Position numbers and translations under genes: made by a program. 12,074 nt of DNA from UBA2227 sp036677505. GTDB taxonomy: Bacteria; Bacillota_I; Bacilli_A; Erysipelotrichales; Erysipelotrichaceae. The notes beneath the pieces are model-generated. The model had not been told where the DNA came from, did not search any database, and was given only the letters and a program-made list of their open reading frames with translations. Shown here in pieces: positions 1-7,552 of this stretch. The number at the start of each line of letters is the position of its first letter. Position 1 is the stretch's first letter. The stretch covers positions 1 to 12,074 of the forward strand of contig JAVBWK010000016.1 of NCBI GenBank assembly GCA_036677505.1, read 5' to 3'.

Positions 1-56
1 TCAAACTCTTCGATCTCATCTCTGTTTCATCACCTCTGCCGCTTGTTTTCCCAAAG

Positions 57-100
57 AAAAACGGAGTTAGAAATTCATATGAATTTTTAACCCCGTATTT
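57..100 (-). terminator. Long imperfect palindrome, probable intrinsic terminator
   Basis: A perfect 16-bp palindrome (71-86) sits inside a longer imperfect one. The arms at 61-78 and 79-96 pair except for one G/T and one A/C position, and an A-run on the left faces T-rich sequence on the right. Read on the minus strand the stem is followed by TTTTTCTTT, a good U-tract, so it would end transcription arriving from the small membrane protein gene at 134-361. On the plus strand the T-tail is interrupted but usable, so it may also serve a gene left of the window. Confidence 0.6.
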
Positions 101-112
101 GTCTACAGTCTG

Positions 113-131
113 AAGAACGCAACGCGTTCTT
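113..131 (-). terminator. Hairpin just after the GlsB-like stop codon
   Basis: AAGAACGC / GCGTTCTT form a perfect 8-bp stem with a 3-base loop, starting two bases past the stop codon at 134-136. On the minus strand the tail is weak (TTC), so alone it is a poor terminator. With the palindrome at 57-100 it makes a tandem pair, and it could instead be an mRNA 3'-end stabilising hairpin. Confidence 0.45.
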
Positions 132-133
132 TA

Positions 134-361
134 TTACTTCTTAAATAAACTCAAAATCCAAAGAAAGACGACGGCTCCTACAGTTGATACGAGCAGTTCA
201 CCGATCCACCCGGAAGCACTTAATTCCAACGTCTTAAACAGGCTGTCACCGATATAAGCACCAAACAAACCGATCAGGATATTTCCCAGCAAGCCATAAC
301 CGCGGCCGCGCAAGATCCTTCCGGCAAGCATTCCGGCCAGAAACCCCGTTAGCAGAAACAT
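134..361 (-). CDS. GlsB/YeaQ/YmgE-family small membrane protein (transglycosylase-associated family)
   Basis: A 75-residue, very hydrophobic protein with three predicted membrane segments (about residues 2-18, 22-42 and 50-72). Glycine-rich turns match the Transgly_assoc family: an N-terminal GFLAGMLAG stretch, a basic RGRGYGLLGN loop near residues 18-27 and a following GLFGAYIG segment. Members are linked to general stress in other bacteria, but the molecular function is unknown and the name 'transglycosylase-associated' is historical. Length is typical. The ATG is set by a strong ribosome binding site, TAAGGAGG, at 369-376 with 7-base spacing. The gene has its own promoter directly after the upstream MFS stop, and it may also receive read-through because I see no terminator between them. 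Confidence 0.85.
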   Translation of the reverse strand: MFLLTGFLAGMLAGRILRGRGYGLLGNILIGLFGAYIGDSLFKTLELSASGWIGELLVSTVGAVVFLWILSLFKK

Positions 362-382
362 TCAACATCCTCCTTATTTGTA

Positions 383-417
383 CATTACCATTGTAATGGA
401 AAATGATGGAATTGCAA
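383..417 (-). promoter_or_regulatory. Promoter of the GlsB-like gene with a small inverted repeat over the -10
   Basis: On the minus strand a -35 TTGCAA (412-417) and a -10 TACAAT (390-395) are 16 bases apart. The -10 lies in a CATTAC-CATT-GTAATG inverted repeat (383-398), which could be an operator or chance. The -35 ends two bases before the MFS stop codon, so the whole promoter fits in the narrow gap. Confidence 0.55.
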
Positions 418-418
418 C

Positions 419-1615
419 CTATTCACTTTTGCGATATCTCACGATTACCATCATCAGGATCATTGCGATCAGAAATACGAATCCGGCCATGACAAAGGCC
501 AGCTTGGCTCCCAGAGCATAAATCAATCCGGCAAGCAATGAACCGAAAATCATCCCCAACGCCCGGATCGAACTGAACATTCCCATAAAAGCACCGGTTG
601 AGTCGCTGCGGCTTTCTTTGCCGGCCAGTGCCTGAATAAGGACGGAATATATACTGTTAAACGCAAAGAACAGAATGCCGATCATGATGAATGATAAGGC
701 CTGATCGCTGAGTAAAACCGCAAATCCGGTCAATGAAGTCAATGCCATGGTCCATACCAACGGTTTTTTCATGCTTGTCTTACGGATCAGATACATGCCG
801 ATGGTCGAGTTGACCAATAAGGCCAATACACCGACACCCGCTTTAAGGATCCCGTTGTACGATGGCGGAAATCCGAACTGATCGCGGATGTAGTAGTTGA
901 ACGCCTGATCGAAAGCCGTGGATCCGTAAACCGAGAAGAATAAAACCCCGAAGAATACCCAAACCCAGAGCGATACGGATTTTGATGCGCTTTTAAATGC
1001 GGAAAACGGATTGGAAGCATCCAACAGCTGCTTCATCTGCCAATGGGTGCCGTCTCCCGGATGGATTTCTTTCATCTTCGCAAAAGTCACGATTCCGCTG
1101 AAAATCAATCCGATCACTTGAACCATAAATAACAGCGGTATCGAGATACTTCCCAAAAAGCCGCCGATCAGATAACCCAACGAACCGGCCAAAGTGAATA
1201 TTGTCGAGTGGATCGTCAGATTCTTTGCGCGATCTTCCAAGGATGAGCCATCCATGACATACGTCAGATGCGTCACATTGATCCCGCCGATGAAAAATCC
1301 GGCGATGCCCCTCGCCACGAAAATTCCGATTTCCGTGGTTGCCTGCATAAACAGAAACTGACCGAAGGCATAACCGATACACGCAAACATATACAGTTTG
1401 ACCCGGCCCTTATGATCGGACAGTTTTCCCCAAAACGGCGAGAACAGAAAATTGGTAAAAGCCATCGACGCAAACGCAGCCCCAAAGGTATAGTCCGGCA
1501 AATTGAGATTTTTGATCAAAGCCGGGGTGGCGGGGTGGGCGAGGTTTGCAAAAATGAGCTCCATCATCATGAAACTGAAAAACCAGACCAGTGATGTCGT
1601 TTTCTTAGTCAACAT
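419..1615 (-). CDS. Major facilitator superfamily transporter, probable proton-driven efflux
   Basis: 398 residues with about 12 hydrophobic helices, the normal MFS layout. The loop between helices 2 and 3 carries the MFS motif A, GKLSDHKGRVK (residues 63-73). Length and this motif resemble drug:H+ antiporter (TetA/MdtG-like) members, but the substrate cannot be read from sequence. The start ATG lies inside the end of pepD (11-base overlap, 1605-1615), with only a modest AGGGG ribosome binding site about 9 bases upstream. This suggests translation coupled to pepD. The pairing with a dipeptidase might mean export of amino acids or peptides, but that is inference from position only. Confidence 0.85.
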   Translation of the reverse strand: MLTKKTTSLVWFFSFMMMELIFANLAHPATPALIKNLNLPDYTFGAAFASMAFTNFLFSPFWGKLSDHKGRVKLYMFACIGYAFGQFLFMQATTEIGIFVARGIAGFFIGGINVTHLTYVMDGSSLEDRAKNLTIHSTIFTLAGSLGYLIGGFLGSISIPLLFMVQVIGLIFSGIVTFAKMKEIHPGDGTHWQMKQLLDASNPFSAFKSASKSVSLWVWVFFGVLFFSVYGSTAFDQAFNYYIRDQFGFPPSYNGILKAGVGVLALLVNSTIGMYLIRKTSMKKPLVWTMALTSLTGFAVLLSDQALSFIMIGILFFAFNSIYSVLIQALAGKESRSDSTGAFMGMFSSIRALGMIFGSLLAGLIYALGAKLAFVMAGFVFLIAMILMMVIVRYRKSE

Positions 1616-3029
1616 CCGACAATACCCCTAAAAATTTGCATAATCGCTCAAAAACGCGGTCAAAAGAAGCTAAATCCATTCTTTCATTGAAGGTGTGGAT
1701 CAGTTCGTGAATCGGTCCCATCGTGATGATATCCAGCGTTGGGATCGCTCCTTTCCATATTCCCAATTCCAAACCGCCATGACTGGCATCCAAAATCAGA
1801 TCTTGGCCGGTTTCTTCTTTAAACCACTGTTGATACAGGTTTCTGAGCTTACTGTCCGCCTGATACGGATATCCGGGATAACGACTGTTGAATTCTACCG
1901 AAAGTCCAAGCAAATCGGCTAACAGCCGGATATCGGAAATATTTTGATCAAGCAAGTCAGAGACCGGTGAGCGGAATGAAAATCCGGCAACTAGCTCATC
2001 ATTGACCGCTTTTAGGTATCCGAGATTGGCGCTTAAGATCGGCAGACCTGCGATTTCAGGGCTCATCCACTGGACTCCCTGAAAAAACAAAACGCCGAAA
2101 CGGATGAAACGGGCGGATACTCCGGGATCAAATCCCAGCGAGCCATTTCCCTGCGTGTATGTAACCTTGATATTGGGATCAGTTATTTTATACGGATCAA
2201 GATGTCGGGTGACAATAGAATCCATCAGATCCGAATTTAATTCATTTTCACACCCAACCATCACACTTCCGGCAAACGGGATGGCATTTTCCGACTTCCC
2301 AACCTGAATATCTATGATTCCTAGTAAACAATTCGATTTTTCTTGATACTCAAACACGATGCGAGACAGCAACTGAGCCACATTGGCCCGCTGTTTCAAT
2401 ATATCATTGCCCGAATGTCCGCCGATCGCACCGCTGACCGATAACTCGAACGTATTGGGATATAGATGATTTTTCTCGGCTTTAACTTTGGCTTTTCCGC
2501 GGATACCGCCACTGGAAGTGATCACTGTGCGATTTTCTCCGCCGCTATCCAAACCTATGCACCGCCCACTTTGTATCAGAGATGTATCAAACGCCACCGC
2601 TCCCAACAAACCGATTTCCTCGGCAGATGTAAACAGACATTCCAACGGCGGATGCTTGATATCAGAGTTTTCCAGTAAGGCAAGCATATAAGCGACCGCA
2701 AATCCGTCATCAGCACCCAACGTCGTCTGATTAGCCCTTAACCAACCGTTCTCTTCGATCAATTCGATTGGATCATTGGCGAAATCATGGGTACTTCCCG
2801 GAGCCTTCTCACATACCATATCAGTATGCCCCTGCAACAAAATGCCCGGCGCAAGTTCACCGCCACGCTGCCCGGGTTTTTTAATTAAAACATTGTGCAT
2901 TTCATCGCGCACAAAATTGAGATCGTGTTTCTTGGCAAATTCAACTAAAAAATCTGCAATCTGTTTCTCATTTAGGCTTCCGCGCGGGATTTGGCTGATT
3001 TGTTCAAACCAGATTCTGGGGTGATTCAT
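1605..3029 (-). CDS. pepD: Aminoacyl-histidine dipeptidase (peptidase D, M20C family)
   Basis: 474 residues, close to E. coli PepD (about 485). This cytosolic metallopeptidase cleaves Xaa-His and other dipeptides. The M20 di-metal site is visible in order: H68 and D70 in QGHTDMV, D107 in LGADDG, the catalytic/metal pair E137-E138 in TSAEEIG, D161 in IGLDSG, and C-terminal H445. A second conserved His (H417) lies in SHGGLELG. GGHSGNDI in the middle marks the dimerisation (lid) domain typical of the family. The ATG has an AAAGGAAG ribosome binding site about 8 bases upstream. It is the first gene of a pepD-MFS pair, with an extended -10 promoter just downstream of the previous gene's terminator. 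Confidence 0.92.
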   Translation of the reverse strand: MNHPRIWFEQISQIPRGSLNEKQIADFLVEFAKKHDLNFVRDEMHNVLIKKPGQRGGELAPGILLQGHTDMVCEKAPGSTHDFANDPIELIEENGWLRANQTTLGADDGFAVAYMLALLENSDIKHPPLECLFTSAEEIGLLGAVAFDTSLIQSGRCIGLDSGGENRTVITSSGGIRGKAKVKAEKNHLYPNTFELSVSGAIGGHSGNDILKQRANVAQLLSRIVFEYQEKSNCLLGIIDIQVGKSENAIPFAGSVMVGCENELNSDLMDSIVTRHLDPYKITDPNIKVTYTQGNGSLGFDPGVSARFIRFGVLFFQGVQWMSPEIAGLPILSANLGYLKAVNDELVAGFSFRSPVSDLLDQNISDIRLLADLLGLSVEFNSRYPGYPYQADSKLRNLYQQWFKEETGQDLILDASHGGLELGIWKGAIPTLDIITMGPIHELIHTFNERMDLASFDRVFERLCKFLGVLSDVD

Positions 3030-3059
3030 AGGTTCATCTTCCTTTGACTTATAACGACT

Positions 3060-3068
3060 ATTATAGCA
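3060..3068 (-). promoter_or_regulatory. Extended -10 promoter of pepD
   Basis: On the minus strand the sequence reads TGC-TATAAT, an extended -10 with a consensus hexamer. The expected -35 position (GATGTA) falls in the upstream terminator stem and is weak, as is usual with extended -10 promoters. It lies about 30 bases upstream of the pepD ATG. Confidence 0.55.
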
Positions 3069-3071
3069 CTT

Positions 3072-3101
3072 CTGAAAGAAAATACATCCCGAAGGATGTA
3101 T
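3072..3101 (-). terminator. Intrinsic terminator of the SWIM-domain gene (UUCG loop)
   Basis: Arms at 3082-3089 and 3094-3101 form a perfect 8-bp stem. Read on the minus strand the loop is TTCG closed by C-G, the very stable cUUCGg tetraloop, followed by TTTTCTTT. It lies 21 bases past the stop codon at 3123. Confidence 0.8.
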
Positions 3102-3122
3102 GAGATGATGAAATGATACCGA

Positions 3123-4565
3123 TTAATTCTTATACTTCTCAATCAATGCCCAGCCTTCAGCTTCACTGAAATACTCACTGATCACCGAAATCCAAGGAGC
3201 GATGATCTCAATCCGTTGCTCCCGGCGATATAATCGTTCAATATGTTCGATGAGCAGTTCATATACCATGTGCGGATAAGGATCGATCAGATACGGATGC
3301 AGCTGCGCGATAAAATGCGGATTTTCCCCGACATACACAGCCAGCTCCTCCCACCGCTTTTCCTCGGTCAGTAAATGACGGTACACCCAATCGGAAAAAG
3401 CTCCCTGATGAAACTCCCGAATCATATCATCCACTTCCTGCCGCCACAAACGTCGGTCGGTCATGCTGCGCAAATGCTCCAACGCATTGCCCTCTCCGCA
3501 GTAATACAGCCATTTCAACGTGGCCCGAAAGCCAGTATCGTCTTCCAACTGCCGGTATGCCTCAAGCATCGAACCTACCCAACCGACATCCTCATGTTTA
3601 GGAGATTGCCGGATTTTCTGCCGACACAGTTCAACGACTTCTTTTGATCGGTTTTGCTGCAGATAAATCTCGATCAGATGACTTCGAATCAGATCTGAAT
3701 CCTTATGCGCCTTCGCATACTCGAGCAAATCGCTTTCTTGAGCGGCCAGCTTATAGGCAAACTCGATTTCTGCCAAAATCAGCGGATGATCGATTCCCTC
3801 ACTGATCGAATCGATGACATGAAGCAGATCTTCTTTCAGTAAATCATCAGAGGCGAAGACACATAAGGCCTGAAGCCAAAGACCTTTGACCTCATGACTG
3901 ATTTCCGGATACAGCTGTGTCCAAAGCAAGACATCAGAAATCAGCCGGCGCGGATCGATCTGATAGGAAGCCGCAATCGCCTTAATCCACATGGTCTGCT
4001 TCTTAAAGAAATTCATCTTCTCCAAATCGTTGTTACTGGCTGTCCAGTAACTGACGATTTCATCCATCATAAACTCCAATACGATCAGAGCCGGCTGATA
4101 ACAGTGATGGTCCAGCAGCCAGTGCATCTGTTCGTTGTAATACTCGTAAGCCTCAAACAAAATATCGACATTCTCATTTTGGGCGGCCGCCTGAAGAGCC
4201 AGCGTTAATTGTTCGATAACGACCGTATGCAACTGATCGGGATCCTGAATGGTCGCATTGATGTTACTGTCCAAATGCAGATGACTGCCAACCTCATAGT
4301 CCTTGCTCTGACGCTGCGAAAGCATGATGAAACTGGCCGCCTGATGTTTACAGTGACGCACCCCGCAATCGCACGTATGCGAAAGCAGATGTCCGGCATC
4401 ATCAACAGCGATCTGAATATGATACGGTCTTGTTCCGTCGACAACCATGTCAAACACATGCGGGTCGCTGATCGGACGCTTTCGCACCAATCCCCACTCC
4501 ATGTAATCGACGCCGCGACGGAAAATGTAATCGTCAAACAAATGATGAGCAAATCGGATGTGCAT
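3123..4565 (-). CDS. SWIM zinc-finger domain protein, function unknown
   Basis: 480 residues. Near the N-terminus is a SWIM zinc-binding motif of form CxCx4CxH: C65, C67, C72 and H74 in HTCDCGVRHCKH. It follows a short beta-rich lead-in like that of other SWIM proteins. SWIM domains are predicted to bind DNA or protein and often sit next to or inside SNF2-family helicases; none is in this window. The remaining ~390 residues are acidic and leucine-rich, with many Trp and Tyr and an alternating helical pattern suggestive of TPR/HEAT-like repeats, which I cannot confirm by eye. A strong ribosome binding site AAGGAGGA (4572-4579), 6 bases from the ATG, fixes the start. The gene is monocistronic: divergent from aspA, with its own terminator. 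Confidence 0.8.
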   Translation of the reverse strand: MHIRFAHHLFDDYIFRRGVDYMEWGLVRKRPISDPHVFDMVVDGTRPYHIQIAVDDAGHLLSHTCDCGVRHCKHQAASFIMLSQRQSKDYEVGSHLHLDSNINATIQDPDQLHTVVIEQLTLALQAAAQNENVDILFEAYEYYNEQMHWLLDHHCYQPALIVLEFMMDEIVSYWTASNNDLEKMNFFKKQTMWIKAIAASYQIDPRRLISDVLLWTQLYPEISHEVKGLWLQALCVFASDDLLKEDLLHVIDSISEGIDHPLILAEIEFAYKLAAQESDLLEYAKAHKDSDLIRSHLIEIYLQQNRSKEVVELCRQKIRQSPKHEDVGWVGSMLEAYRQLEDDTGFRATLKWLYYCGEGNALEHLRSMTDRRLWRQEVDDMIREFHQGAFSDWVYRHLLTEEKRWEELAVYVGENPHFIAQLHPYLIDPYPHMVYELLIEHIERLYRREQRIEIIAPWISVISEYFSEAEGWALIEKYKN

Positions 4566-4604
4566 GACTCGTCCTCCTTGTTTTCAATTAACGTCTGTAC
4601 TTCT

Positions 4605-4610
4605 ATTATA
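4605..4610 (-). promoter_or_regulatory. -10 element of the SWIM-domain gene
   Basis: A consensus TATAAT on the minus strand, about 40 bases upstream of the ATG. No good -35 is visible at 16-18 bases (TTTATC is the nearest). It is back to back with the aspA promoter about 50 bases away, so a regulator binding 4611-4654 could touch both. Confidence 0.45.
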
Positions 4611-4654
4611 CCGAACCTGCGCTTATAGATAAACAAAAACTGCGGACTTTCACC

Positions 4655-4682
4655 TTTGAACTTCATTGAAATATGTTACAAT
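4655..4682 (+). promoter_or_regulatory. Promoter of the aspA-fumAB operon
   Basis: A -35 TTTGAA (4655-4660) and a -10 TACAAT (4677-4682) are 16 bases apart. The implied 5' leader of about 37 bases is too short for a riboswitch. It contains the ribosome binding site AGGAGG (4713-4718), 8 bases before the ATG. Confidence 0.55.
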
Positions 4683-4726
4683 GGAGTCGAACGAAAAATT
4701 GTTATCTTGTTTAGGAGGATACACCC

Positions 4727-6211
4727 ATGAATTCCAACGAGTTTCGCGTTGAAAGGGACTCCCTTGGCGAAGTCCTGGTTCCGATCGAAGCCCTTTACGG
4801 TGCTCAGACCCAACGCGCAATCGAAAACTTCCCGATTACCAAACGCCCGATCCATAAACAGATGATCCGTGCTCTCGGCATGATCAAAAAGGCCAGTGCC
4901 CTGGCGAATCAGAAGGCCGAACTTTTGGACGGGCGCAGATCAAGATATATCATTAAAGCCTGTGATGAAGTCATCGACGGCAAGCTGGATGAATGGTTCA
5001 TTACCGATGCCATCCAAGGCGGTGCCGGTACTTCGGTCAACATGAATGCCAACGAAGTCATCGCCAACCGGGCCGCACAACTGGCCCGCCGTCCGATCGG
5101 TGAATATGATTATATACATCCTAACGATCATGTCAATTTCGGTCAGTCGACCAATGATGTCTACCCTTCGGCCGGCCGTTTGGCCAGTCTGTTTCTGGTC
5201 AGAGAACTGCTTCAGGAATTACAGCTGTTGCAAGTTTCCTTGCTTAAGAAAAGTGAAGAATTCGAGAATGTACTGAAAATGGGACGCACCCATCTTCAGG
5301 ATGCCATCCCAATCCAGCTGGGACAGGAATTCCATGCCTTTGCGACCTCATTTACCCGCGATATCAAGCGCATCCGCGTGGCTTTCAATGATCTCAAAGC
5401 CGTCAACATGGGTGCGACTGCCGTCGGTACCGGTCTGAATGCGGATGAACGGTACAAGAAAATCATCGTCAAAGAACTCAGTCACATCTGTGGGATCACG
5501 CTGACCTCAGCCAAGGATCTGGTCGATTCTACCCGCAATGTCGATACCTTTGTGTGGGCTTCCAGCTCACTGAAAACCCTGGCAGTCAACCTGTCTAAAA
5601 TGGCCAATGACTTGCGTCTGATGGCTTCCGGTCCGAAAACAGGATTTGGGGAAATCCGATTCCCAGAACGTCAGCCCGGCTCGTCGATCATGCCCGGCAA
5701 GATCAATCCGGTCATCGCCGAAGTGACCAATCAGGTATGTTTCAATGTATTCGGTAACGATTTGACCATCTTAAAAGCCGCTGAAGCCGGGCAGTTGGAA
5801 CTCAATGTCTTCGAACCGGTATTATTTTATAAGATATTTGAATCTTTGGAAACGCTGACCAATGTGTGCTACACTTTGCGGGTAAATGCGATTGACGGGA
5901 TTGAGGCCAATGTCGAGCGCTGTCAGGAGTTGGTCGATATTTCCATTGGCACAATTACTGCGGTCGCTCCGCATATCGGTTATGCCAATGCTTCGAAACT
6001 GGCCAAGCAGGCACTGTTTGAAAACCGCAAGTTAAAGGAAATCCTGTTGGAAAGCAAACTGATCGAGCCTGGCGAGTTGGAGGTCATTCTCAATGCCAAA
6101 ACCATGACCAAACCGGGGATTCCGGGGCGCAAGTTGTTGTTAAAGAAGACCAAAGAGCAAAGCGAGCGTGAAGAACATGAACATCAAGAAGATTTCAGCA
6201 AAGAGGATTAA
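4727..6211 (+). CDS. aspA: Aspartate ammonia-lyase (aspartase)
   Basis: 494 residues of the aspartase/fumarase-C superfamily, a cytosolic homotetramer that reversibly deaminates L-aspartate to fumarate and ammonia. The superfamily signature GSSIMPGKIN is at 318-327, with the catalytic Ser in the SS pair on its flexible loop. Other substrate-site blocks are GTSVNMNANE (101-110), GQSTNDVYPS (139-148) and GRTHLQDA (186-193). The GGAGTS version of the first block (fumarase C usually has TGSGTQSN) and the class I fumarase genes directly downstream favour aspartase over fumarase C. The usual family end, near MTKPGIPGRK (460-469), is followed by a charged tail of about 25 residues rich in Lys, Glu and His. 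Its last 11-14 codons overlap the next gene. Strong AGGAGG ribosome binding site. Confidence 0.9.
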   Translation: MNSNEFRVERDSLGEVLVPIEALYGAQTQRAIENFPITKRPIHKQMIRALGMIKKASALANQKAELLDGRRSRYIIKACDEVIDGKLDEWFITDAIQGGAGTSVNMNANEVIANRAAQLARRPIGEYDYIHPNDHVNFGQSTNDVYPSAGRLASLFLVRELLQELQLLQVSLLKKSEEFENVLKMGRTHLQDAIPIQLGQEFHAFATSFTRDIKRIRVAFNDLKAVNMGATAVGTGLNADERYKKIIVKELSHICGITLTSAKDLVDSTRNVDTFVWASSSLKTLAVNLSKMANDLRLMASGPKTGFGEIRFPERQPGSSIMPGKINPVIAEVTNQVCFNVFGNDLTILKAAEAGQLELNVFEPVLFYKIFESLETLTNVCYTLRVNAIDGIEANVERCQELVDISIGTITAVAPHIGYANASKLAKQALFENRKLKEILLESKLIEPGELEVILNAKTMTKPGIPGRKLLLKKTKEQSEREEHEHQEDFSKED

Positions 6212-7031
6212 AGAAGCGGTCAAAGAGGGCTGTCTGGCCATTCAGTATAAGTACAGTCCGAAAATGCAAGAGACCATGACAAAGTACATGGATCAGGAGA
6301 AGTCCGTTCTTGCCAAAAACATTCTGAAAATCCTGTTGGAAAACAGCGATACAGCCTCTGAAAACCGGTTGCCGATGTGTCAGGATACGGGCATGGTCGT
6401 CGTTCGCATGACTATCGGTCAGAATGTACTGATTGTCGACGGTTCGTTAAAAGAAGCGGTCAATCAGGGAGTCCGTGAAGCGTATGATGTCGGATATTTG
6501 CGCAAGTCCATCGTTGATGATCCGGTGTTTGACCGTAAGAATACCAAGGACAATACACCCGCCATCCTGTATACCGACATCGTTGATGGCGATCAAATCG
6601 AAATCGAAGTTGCGGCCAAGGGATTCGGTTCAGAAAATATGTCCGCCTTGAAAATGTGCAAACCTTCCGAAGGTCTGGCCGGTGTCCGGCAATTTGTATT
6701 GGACACGGTAAGAAATGCCGGTCCCAATGCCTGTCCGCCGCTGATTGTCGGTGTGGGCGTCGGCGGTACGATGGACTATGCGGCAGTGCTGGCTAAAAAA
6801 GCGCTGTTTAGAGAAATCGGTGATCGTAACGCGGATGAACGTTATGCCAATCTGGAAAAAGAACTTCTGGCGGAAATCAATGCGATGGGTATCGGTCCGC
6901 AGGGACTGGGCGGTAGCACGACAGCCTTGGATGTCTTTATCGAAAACTTCCCTACTCACATCGCGTCGATGCCGGTGGTCGTCAATATCAACTGCCATAT
7001 GGCCAGACATACCAAGGTGGTGTTATCATGA
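6177..7031 (+). CDS. fumA: Fumarate hydratase class I, alpha subunit
   Basis: 284 residues from the ATG at 6177. This is the N-terminal/alpha part of a two-subunit, oxygen-sensitive [4Fe-4S] hydratase that interconverts fumarate and L-malate. Three cysteines match the known cluster ligands of class I fumarases: C68 in MCQDTGM, C186 in NACPP and C273 in INCHMARH. Family blocks FDRKNTKDNTPA, GSENMSALKM and VGVGVGGT are all present. An in-frame GTG at 6168 would add three residues; the ATG fits family N-termini better. Neither has a good ribosome binding site and both lie inside aspA, so translation is probably coupled to aspA. The related L-tartrate dehydratase alpha subunit is the main alternative, made less likely by the aspA neighbour. 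The symbol is generic; two-subunit forms are also named fumA/fumB or ttdA-like. Confidence 0.85.
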   Translation: MNIKKISAKRIKEAVKEGCLAIQYKYSPKMQETMTKYMDQEKSVLAKNILKILLENSDTASENRLPMCQDTGMVVVRMTIGQNVLIVDGSLKEAVNQGVREAYDVGYLRKSIVDDPVFDRKNTKDNTPAILYTDIVDGDQIEIEVAAKGFGSENMSALKMCKPSEGLAGVRQFVLDTVRNAGPNACPPLIVGVGVGGTMDYAAVLAKKALFREIGDRNADERYANLEKELLAEINAMGIGPQGLGGSTTALDVFIENFPTHIASMPVVVNINCHMARHTKVVLS

Positions 7032-7552
7032 TCAAAATTCAGACTCCGCTTCAGCAGCATGTGATCGATGGGTTGCAGGCCGGCGATTTGGTATTTATCT
7101 CCGGTACGGTCTATACGGCGCGTGATGCCGCGCATAAACGCATGATTGATGACCTGAATACGACCGGAGCATTGCCTTTCGATGTTGTCAATCAGATTCT
7201 CTATTATGTCGGTCCCTCGCCCACCCCGCCGGGACAACGTTTTGGCAGTGCCGGTCCGACGACCGCGGGCCGAATGGATGTTTATACACCGACTCTGTTG
7301 GACTTAGGTCTGAAGATGATCATTGCCAAAGGCTATCGCAACGATGCGGTCAAGCTATCGCTGTTAAAAAACCAGGCGGTCTACCTGGTTGCCATCGGCG
7401 GTGCCGGGGCGATGCTGGGAAAATGCGTGAAGAACAGTGAAGTCGCTGCTTATGAAGATCTCGGTCCGGAAGCGATTTACAAACTGGAAGTCGAGGATTT
7501 TCCGGCGATCGTCTGTTGGGACACCCGGGGAAACGATGCTTATATACAGTAA
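7028..7552 (+). CDS. fumB: Fumarate hydratase class I, beta subunit
   Basis: 174 residues, equivalent to the C-terminal domain of single-chain class I fumarases. It supplies substrate-binding and catalytic residues next to the iron-sulfur cluster of the alpha subunit. Family blocks in order are SGTVYTARDAAHKR (25-38), YVGPSP (60-65), AGPTTAGRMD (75-84) and AIGGAGAML (122-130). The start overlaps the alpha-subunit stop as ATGA, with an AAGGTGG ribosome binding site 7 bases upstream inside the alpha gene. Such coupling fits 1:1 production of the two subunits. It is the last gene of the operon and ends at a hairpin. A tartrate dehydratase beta subunit is the less likely alternative. Confidence 0.87.
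   Translation: MIKIQTPLQQHVIDGLQAGDLVFISGTVYTARDAAHKRMIDDLNTTGALPFDVVNQILYYVGPSPTPPGQRFGSAGPTTAGRMDVYTPTLLDLGLKMIIAKGYRNDAVKLSLLKNQAVYLVAIGGAGAMLGKCVKNSEVAAYEDLGPEAIYKLEVEDFPAIVCWDTRGNDAYIQ

Noticed and set aside
16..37. Possible gene start on the minus strand at the left edge (AGAGGTG ribosome binding site, ATG at 17-19 or 28-30)
   Set aside because: The ATG at 28-30 stops after four codons, and the one at 17-19 gives only six codons before the window ends, with no clear promoter. Too little to call.
1521..1545. G-rich run that might form a G-quadruplex on the plus strand
   Set aside because: It has only three G-runs of three or more and is explained by Ala/Pro/His codons (GCC, CCG, CAC) of the MFS protein.
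4205..4666. 153-codon open frame on the minus strand overlapping the N-terminal part of the SWIM gene
   Set aside because: It is rich in Arg, Cys and Ser and lacks any family pattern, runs through the SWIM gene's promoter and ribosome binding site, and its frame is the out-of-phase shadow of a well-supported gene.
4683..4726. Leader riboswitch or attenuator before aspA
   Set aside because: The implied leader is under 40 bases and shows no stable hairpin or leader peptide.
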